Notes under the pieces: model-generated | The model's database searches: none | What the model was told of the DNA's origin: nothing | What the model saw: the letters and a program-made list of their open reading frames with translations, nothing else | Program-made: the position numbers and the translations under genes | Shown here: piece after piece, positions 40,401-49,400 of the stretch | How positions within the stretch are numbered: the first letter of the stretch is position 1 | Layout of the letters: each line of letters starts with the position of its first letter | Assembly: GCF_964204645.1 (NCBI RefSeq) | Contig: NC_134035.1 | Coordinates: 1,194,001 to 1,254,000 of the forward strand | Reading direction: 5' to 3' | DNA: 60,000 bases | Source: Tubulanus polymorphus | Taxonomy: Eukaryota > Nemertea > Palaeonemertea > Tubulaniformes > Tubulanidae

Positions 40401-43400
40401 CATGTGTCGAAACTTGATAACTTATTCAACCATCAATTTATTGAAATTTTCTTCTAAAACGGTAAACAGAAGTTTCTAGAATAACCGAGTAAATATGTAA
40501 AATATATGTGTGTGCAAGGGTCTGGGAGAAGATGAAAGATATCAGATCTCAACGCAAAACTGCTACAAACGATAATTGGCTGTTTTGATTATTTATATCT
40601 AGACGTTTCAAATTTCATTTCGATTGATTTCGCTGATAGAAAATTTCACATACGTCTCCTCCCAGACGACGCAGGGAAACACGCAATCTAACGTATTTAA
40701 TCTCGGAAATAATGTTCCTGAAACCAGGTTTCATTTCTCGTAAATGTACATGACACTTACAGGGAAACATTAAGAAATACAGGGCGGCCATTTTTGTTTC
40801 ACTTGCTTCTCCCTGACTATTCCCTGACACGTTTTCCCTGACTTGATCAGCTAAGAATCCAATCAGTTAACACCAGTCAAATATTCAAGTCATAGACAGA
40901 AATTGTTTGACTTTGATCTAGCAATCTCAACTAATTTTTCCAACTAATTCCCAGATTTTCAGCTTTTTTTCAATGAAATTCCCCGACCTGTTTTAAAGAA
41001 AAGAAAATTCCCTGACTTTTCACTGATTTGAAGTGGCGCCACCCTGAAATATGACTGGAAGAGACTGATATTAATCTCAATATTTAAAGTTAAGACCCAC
41101 AGTTGATATTTTAGCGTTCATTGTCTATCCGACATCATTTTTGGTTTCTTTGATAGGATTTAGACAATAAACGCTTTAATATGAACTGTGGGTTCTTACT
41201 TGTTTAACGCTGAAATATATGTATCTGTTTCCCATTTCCCCGAGTTGAGCTCGAGTGAAGTTGTTTGGCGTATAGAGTGGTATGGAGAGTGGTATGGAGA
41301 GTGGTATGGTACGACACATGGTTGAGTGGTATTGAATAATACCGCGTATATACTAACATAACACGTGTGTATCTCGGAATCAACGCCTATAGACCCCGAG
41401 GTAAACAAAAACCAACTGTAATAGGTTTCATGTTTAACCGAACTCATTCAAAAATAAATGCGATACAAAGTCACGACAAAGTGAAAGGAATCCTCCCGGG
41501 GAGGACGGTCGATACCTTTTCATAGCGAAGAAGGAGTGTAATCATGTTATATACCACCCACAAATAGTAGTGATTTCACGTAGGTAAATATTGTAAATAT
41601 TTGAGATGTTGCCAAGTTGACAATTGATCTAACCACCGCATATATACGCATAAAACATGATCATACATAAAACATCCCGAGGCTATAGACGTTCGCTGTG
41701 AAACTACCACGGTAAGAACCTCGCAGTTAATCATTTCGATAATATATTTCATCCGCAATCGATTTCTGTATTCAATATTAGCGAATTGTTGAAATTTTCA
41801 GCGAACTCATCGGAATTATTGACCGTCCAAAGGTGAATGAGTTGCTGAGAGTATCATTCTGCTACCGGGACCCAACCCAAGGGCAGTCTCGACCCCGTAT
41901 ACTGAAACTATCGATCTTTTACTGGGAGCCCATGACTGGGGTTGTATGGCCCTTGTACTCCTTCAGCCTAGAAACTGCAGCCCTAGGCCTGGACCCCACC
42001 CCTCAGAAATTCTTAACATTATCACCACTATTATCGTGCTTGATTGTCCATGTGTTCAGTGCTTCACCTGAGACTTATTTTTTTTTAATAGAAAATGAAC
42101 TACAAACACCAGACATAAGACAACTATCAGCAAAATTTCAAAACCTGATCGTCCACACTCAGTGAATAACTGAAGGAGAGAACAGGTTACAGATACCTGT
42201 ATGAAAGTCCAGCCAAGTACAAACAAGGGAAACGAATTATGAATGGATTTTTTATCTTGTTAAGACTTTGTCGATGATGATAACATGGCATCGCGCGGTA
42301 AAAACAGGCCTTTGTAATCCTTACTGAGAGACATTCTAATAAGCTTCATCTGGAACGAGATGTAAGCCGTTGCTCGAGGGCGCATGTCAAACATAATACA
42401 GGGTCTCTGCGGGCGCTAGATGGAAACAAACACGTCTTTGAAGGTCTGAGAAGAAACAGATTAATGTATTTGTAGATTAGATCAGGCATTGAATATCATA
42501 CACTGCCCAATATGGATCTTCAACACTATCAGCTGCACTTTAATGGTACCTTTTGTTCTTAGGCTTGTTTTTATCAATAATCTATCTTCAGGTGAATTTA
42601 TCCTGTTGAATCAGATCTTACTGTCCTAACAGTAATTTGCTAGAAAGTCTGTATTGTGTCAATAAAATCAAATCAGATTTGTACAACGGGATGAATTTGA
42701 TTCGATACGTTCAAAATGGATGACGAGAAAATACTGCCCCTGGTCTCTACGGATGAGTTTCAGTTTCACTTCAGAGTTTTGACCATTTTGGTCAGTTTTC
42801 CAAGAGCAAAGTGGATGGGGAGGTTTTCCATTTGATAACATATGATTTTGGACGGTAAAATGATTCCACAGGTATCGTGTTTATTAGATCTTACTGCTAA
42901 GAGCACGTTCACCACTAACAAAATGGCGGAAAAACTCTTGTGAAAGAAAAACTAGTAATTGAACAGTTAAGTTCAATGTCGTCTGGTCGAGTATTTCTGC
43001 GAAACTTCGTTCCGACGTAGAATGCAGGTATCGTGTACAGTTTATCGCAGGTACGTACAGCAGCCACCCGGCGATATATCGAGAGTTCATTGAAATATCC
43101 GCACGAGGCGACGCCGTTAATCCGAAAGTCATCAACTAATGGCCGCCGTCGCGCGGGTCGACAAACGAACGCGGGAAAAAAATCCGCCGACCGCAATTTA
43201 GGGTAGTGAATCGCCGACGCGAACAAAGACGGCGGATTTTCAGGCGATCGGTTCGACAACGCGCGCACGCAGATTGATTACGCGGAGAGTCGGATTTCTT
43301 TACGACGCAGCGACGGGGACGACCATCACGGTGAATTTATCAAAAAGAGATCAGACGATACGACGACCGTCAATAGCTGCTCGCGCACTACGTGAAATAA

Positions 43401-46400
43401 AGTTACCCGTCGTCGTCGTCTTCATCGCAACAAAAGCCTCGAAGATGAATTAAACGACGCGATTCTCATCTCTCTGCGGAGGTGAATCGTGAATCAGAGG
43501 TGAATCGTTCGAACTAACAATTTGTAAAATACGTTAACAACTGAATTTCAAGCGATTTGATACAGTACCGATAAAACCTACTTACGTTAATGATAGCGGC
43601 GTCGTCGGCTTTGTGGCGAAATTGGAAACGAACTCTAGAAAAAACGGCCGGATAAAGAGGGATCACCAAGAGTTTCGATAACGTTTATTAAAGCTTTCGA
43701 ACGAAGTCATTCTCTCTAACGAACGACTTTTATTAAAGACCTCAAGTCACAATTCAATCTAACGAAAGCTGTAGCAATTACATTAGCCACAATCGCGTCG
43801 AAATGGTTTTTGGCCCCTGCTACATTAGGCCCGCACTTATTTCGGCCCGACCAAAAACATCGGACCAGGCCTGGGGCAAATATTGGCACGGGTCAAATCA
43901 TTTGATTACGATGAATATAAAACTTAAACTTGAATTTGGTTTTGGAAACGACTATTGTGAATAATGGCATGGTATGATTTGGCAAAATCAGCAGGCTAAA
44001 GGCGTGCAGAGTCCAGGGGCTTCAGTTGCTCAAAAATTGTCTAAGAGTTAACCAGTGGATAGTTAAAAGTTCATTGTAACTCCTGGGCCTGGTTTCATAG
44101 ACCGAGTATCAAAGTTATCCCTAGGGGTATATCCTCAATCTGGCTGACAACCACCATAGTAACAAGGAGAAACCATGGTTATAACTGATAAATTTCAAAA
44201 TGTTCCAGGGACTTTCATTCTTCCACATCTATGAAACCCACCCCTGGTTATCTTTAACCAACTTTAGAGCAACTGGTCCCTGGTTCTGGTCACTCTTGGC
44301 CGTATGTTAGTCAGATTACCACGATGACCTGAGCCGCGATTGACGAATGAAATAAAGATGCACTTTGATGTCTTTTCTAACGAGACCGAATATTTTTTTT
44401 TGTTCCGGGGAGGAGTAAAGCCTACGTCGTCGTCGTCGTACTACGATCCGCGCCGATCAAAGACGTCGTAATGAGAGTCGACATCAACGACGACAACGAC
44501 GGAAGTTTCTATTCAGAGCAGACGTAAGAAACGGTAAAACTAGGAGCGCCGACAGGAAATGACAGCCAATTCCAGAACGAGGGAAATGAAACCGATGATT
44601 AACTACCCGACAAACCGGTCAATTTTATTTCAGTTAAGCGTTTTAAAGTCACGGCTAGAATCGACCGTACGTCATTAGATACTTCTCAAGAGTTTCCTCA
44701 ACGCCATCCTCTAGAATCTGGTGCTGTATCTTTAGATAGAGGGGCTGATACAAGGAGAGGGTGCAGGGGTGCGCACAAACTCTCACAAACACTCTTACTT
44801 AGTTTCACTTGAAACATAGCTTTGACTTTCAAGCCCACTTTACATGGTTCCCACAGTTATATGAATTCAAAATCCCCAAGTTTTTCCCAAGTATTTTATG
44901 GGTGATTTCTCAATTTTCCCAAATGCAAATGAACACATATCGTCATGGAACAGTCAACATTTTAGCGGTGACTGGTTGATAAAGGTGATTTTCAAGGGAA
45001 ATTGCTGAAGAAAGTTGCCCTTGGCAAATGCAATATGTGAAATATAATGGAATTTCCCAAATATTTCCTTGATTTGAGGAAAATTTTTCAAATTCGCAAA
45101 CATTTCCAAACTGGGAATTATTATTTCAAAATTTCCAAGTTTTTCCCAATTTCCCTGTTCTGTGGGAACCATGCTCTTACCTTCACTTGAAACACTGTTT
45201 CGTGCTATTTATTTTGAAGACAATCGATGATGCTGTGTGCAACATAGTTTTAACACGACAGATCTACGATCTCAGATCTCTGTGACCAAAGAGTGACGAC
45301 TGTAATCGTCGCCTTAGTTTTCACCCAAAACATGGCCCCATCAAAAGAGATCGCCTCAGACTCGATTACATAGTTAGACCGATGAATGTCGAGCACAAAG
45401 TGAAAAAGTAGTTTATGTCATTTGATTTGTTTTACCAGACTCCTGTTCATTATTTCAATATGATCTGCACGAACGCATGACAAAACTATTCAATATTACA
45501 TTGCAGTGTGATTTATCAATCAATTAAGCCTGATTTGACAATCGGGCGCATATTGGCTATTTTATCGCTATCAATCATGCTCAATCCGGAAACCTGCCGT
45601 TTTCCGGTCGACGGTGAAGTATTTCTGCCACGCGCGCGAGAGAGAGAGTGCGCGCGGGGTAGTGAAAGTCGATGCTTTAAGTGACCGAAGCGCTACGAAA
45701 GCTAAGACGATCGGGGATGAAAACAAGATAAGTAACGATCAATGGTGAAAACGTATCGTGAATTATTTTGTGAAAGGGATGATGGATTCTAGACCCTCAA
45801 CAACTCTGAGGGAGTCTCTCCAACCATTCAATGAAGATTTAATGTTACCCATATATGACAAGCTATATAACAGAGATGTAAGTGGCCAAAGAAAAAAAAA
45901 TAGGAAAATAGTTGATATCCAAAAATTTGGGAAATTTTGCAAATTTTAAGTGTTCTAGGATGCAATTTCACAGCATTTTTCTTTACCAGGAAAATGAAAA
46001 AGAAAAACAGAATTCCCTCAAAAAACGGAAGTCTTACATCTCTGATATAACCACCGGCCAAATGGACTAGTTCTATTGGTCTACTGGTTAGCACTCTTGA
46101 TTTCTATGCATGAGATGAAACCCTGGGACCAGTTCCATAGTTGAGACTTACGACCAAAAGTGGTCTTAAATCTAAAGTCTGGTCCTAAGTTGTTAGATTG
46201 GCTATATAACCACGATGGTCTTAGACTGGTCTTAAGTCTAAGCCCTGTCTATGGAACCGGCCCCAGGTTTTGATCTGTGGTGAACGCACGTAATTTCAGT
46301 CACTTCTTAATCGTTACATTAACATCTTCCTCACTAATTTCCGCATTTTTCGGTTCGACTACGGAGTTATCTCAATCGTTTTAACTCTTCAGAATTGAAA

Positions 46401-49400
46401 TTCCCACATTTACACATGAATTCAAATTTCTTAAGAATTTCGTCGATGATTTTTCAATTTTCCCAAATACAAAAGGCGACTTTGTACATACCATCATACT
46501 TCAAATCTGAATTAAGCAAGTCCGACAACATTTGTAAATGCGCTGTGGGAAACGTATATTCTAACGTTTCAAGATTTAGTTCTAATTGAGCGAATGAAAG
46601 TGCATTTAAGCCGCGGCACTTCTAGTCGTTCCACTTGTTGCCGGATACAAACGAAAGCGATGGATCTTCACAGAGAAGATATAGCTCTTCAAATTCAACG
46701 CAATTAATTTTTCGCAAAAAAAAAGGAGAATTTCAAGATCACAAAAAATGCGTATGCACACGCGATTGAAGACGACGAACTACGAGAGTCGTTGAATATT
46801 TCATGAAGTCATCGTCGCCGTCGTTTACCGCTAAAACGCGTTTTTGTTCCATCTCTCTCTTGTACGACAGGTTTAGAGTGGACCTAGTGTTCTTCTGAAC
46901 TTATCTTCTCCGCGTTATCTCTCTCTACTCAAACCTACTGTGTAAATATCTAGATTTTTGCTCCGATGACAGAATTATCGATAATATCAACTCGCCAACG
47001 GTAGCGTTTTCTTGAGCTAATCACGATCGCCTGAGATTGTTAACAAACGTCCGATATAAAGTTATTCATGAATTCAGAGAGATCCGCTTTAACAGAGAGA
47101 CTCCACAATGGGTGACGAGACTTCTCGACAGTTTCCAAAAAACCATTCGAAAAGGGAACCGATATCGGCCTGGCCCGACCAAATGCGGCAATAGATGATT
47201 CCACTTGTGGCACGTGAGGATCCACCAGGTGTGCTAATGTGCAGTAGGACACCTACTGCGGCAATAGATGATTCCACTTGTGGCACGTGAGGATCCACCA
47301 GGTGTGCTAGTGTGCAGTAGGACACCTAATGCGTCAATAGAGGATTCCACTTGTGGCAAGTGTGGATCCACAAGGGGCACTCTTGCAGTAAGATATCAAG
47401 GGACATGATTTGCCTAATTTCTCATGAGGGAGACTAAAAACAAGATGAAAATCAACAAATTGTTATAGGATATGTCCAACATTTCAGTGTCACCTGATGT
47501 GATAGCTGCTATAGTCAGTCCCCATTGCATTTATCATGAATACGTGATATATCTACATATATACACGTGTGAAATGTTCAAGCACTATACCACGGTAAAA
47601 AACTAAGACAAGTAATAACATAAGAACACAAATGAGCACCTGAAAATAATGTAAACCAAGCCCAGATTTATTTTCAGGTTGACAGGTTGAGAAACATTCG
47701 CCCGATTTTTTACGTCGTAAAGTTTTTAACTTAAAAGCTTTGACCTTTAAACGGATTAGTATCACCCCGAGTATATTAACAATGACACCGACGGCAATCT
47801 ATCATCGACACCAACGCAGGAATGAAACGGAGGAATGTTCATTATTATAAGCTTTCTTAAACTTTACTTCAATATTTGATGAACAATAGAAAATTTCAAC
47901 AGTAGAAAAGACGCAGCAAGGAACTGCATCGAACGACGTATCCAAAACCAGCGAAGATAAGAACAAACTGAACAAAAGTAACTAACGCTGCTTAGTTATA
48001 AGACATCGCCATTGTTAGTGACCATCCTGTATATCAGTCTTACCAACAGACTTATCATGGTAAACAAGTGATAAGTCGACATGAAAAGGTTCCGCACGAT
48101 GCGTTATTAATGTGAACGGGATTATGCGCTACGCTGGTTCACATCTTCGCGCGTGGTAAGTGGTGTTAGCGTATGACGTATACCGAGTCTGCAATCATCT
48201 GTACGCAACGCTCATCAGAGTCGGCCAAAAAATTAAACGGGTTTTTTTTTTCGTGAGGCGGGGTAATAATCAGTGTACTGAATGATCACAGCGATTTGTG
48301 GTTTAATCTCGGGTTCGTAAGAAGCAAATGCACATCAAAGATGCTTTGAAGACGTTCACAGCATATCTCATGCTTCTCAGTTAACTACAGTTGCCTCTAT
48401 AACATTTACCATACTATTGAGTTAGCAGCAGTTGCCTATATTAGATATCTCATACTATTGAGATAGCAGTAGTTGCCTATATGAGATATCTCATAGTACT
48501 GAGTTAGCAACAGTTGCCTATATGACATATCTCATACTATTGAGATAGCAGCAGTTGCCTCTATAAGATATCTCATACTATTGAGATAGCAGCAGTTGCC
48601 TCTATAAGATATCTCATACTATTGAGTTAGCAGCAGTTGCCTCTATAAGATATCTCACTGAGATAGCAGCAGTTGCCTATATGACATATCTCATACAACT
48701 GAGTTAGCAGCAGTTGCCTGTATAAGGTATCTCATACAACTGTTTCCACAGTTGCCACAATGAGATATCCCATACTACTGTTGCCACTGTTGCCTTTTAA
48801 GACATGTCAATCTTCTGAGTGAGACTGAGTTAGCTAATGAGATGCGGTGTACTAGCCATCACCGGCATGCGGTGTAGACGCACTGAAAGAGTTAAACGAA
48901 ACGTTTCAAACGATCGCGTACATAAAAAAAAAGGAATTGACCTATCACGAATCACACTAAGATGACATCGAAATGTCATCATTTCGATGACTGGACAAGT
49001 CGCATTCGTTCGTAAAACGGAAATCAGACAAGTGCCGCTCGTCGACGGAAACGCAACGTATAATATATCAAACAACGTCGTCACATCACCTACTGATTTA
49101 ATGATGACCACTCCTCTAAACCGCGCAAGTCATTATACGCATGACAATCAAGTGTCGCGCGTTGACCAAAAAATATGATTCGTACCGGTACTCGGCGTCT
49201 ACTTCGGAGCAATCTCATTTATCATCTATACGCATGAACAGCACCCTCTATATTTACATCAATTATATACAACGGATCTTCTAAAACAACACTCTCCGTT
49301 AATTGCTTCCAGAATTGTCAGTGATTATCTCCGAGCGTATTCATTATTGATCGTTTGCCTATTGACAGTACGCCCCGTTTTTTCGAAATTTCTAAATCTG

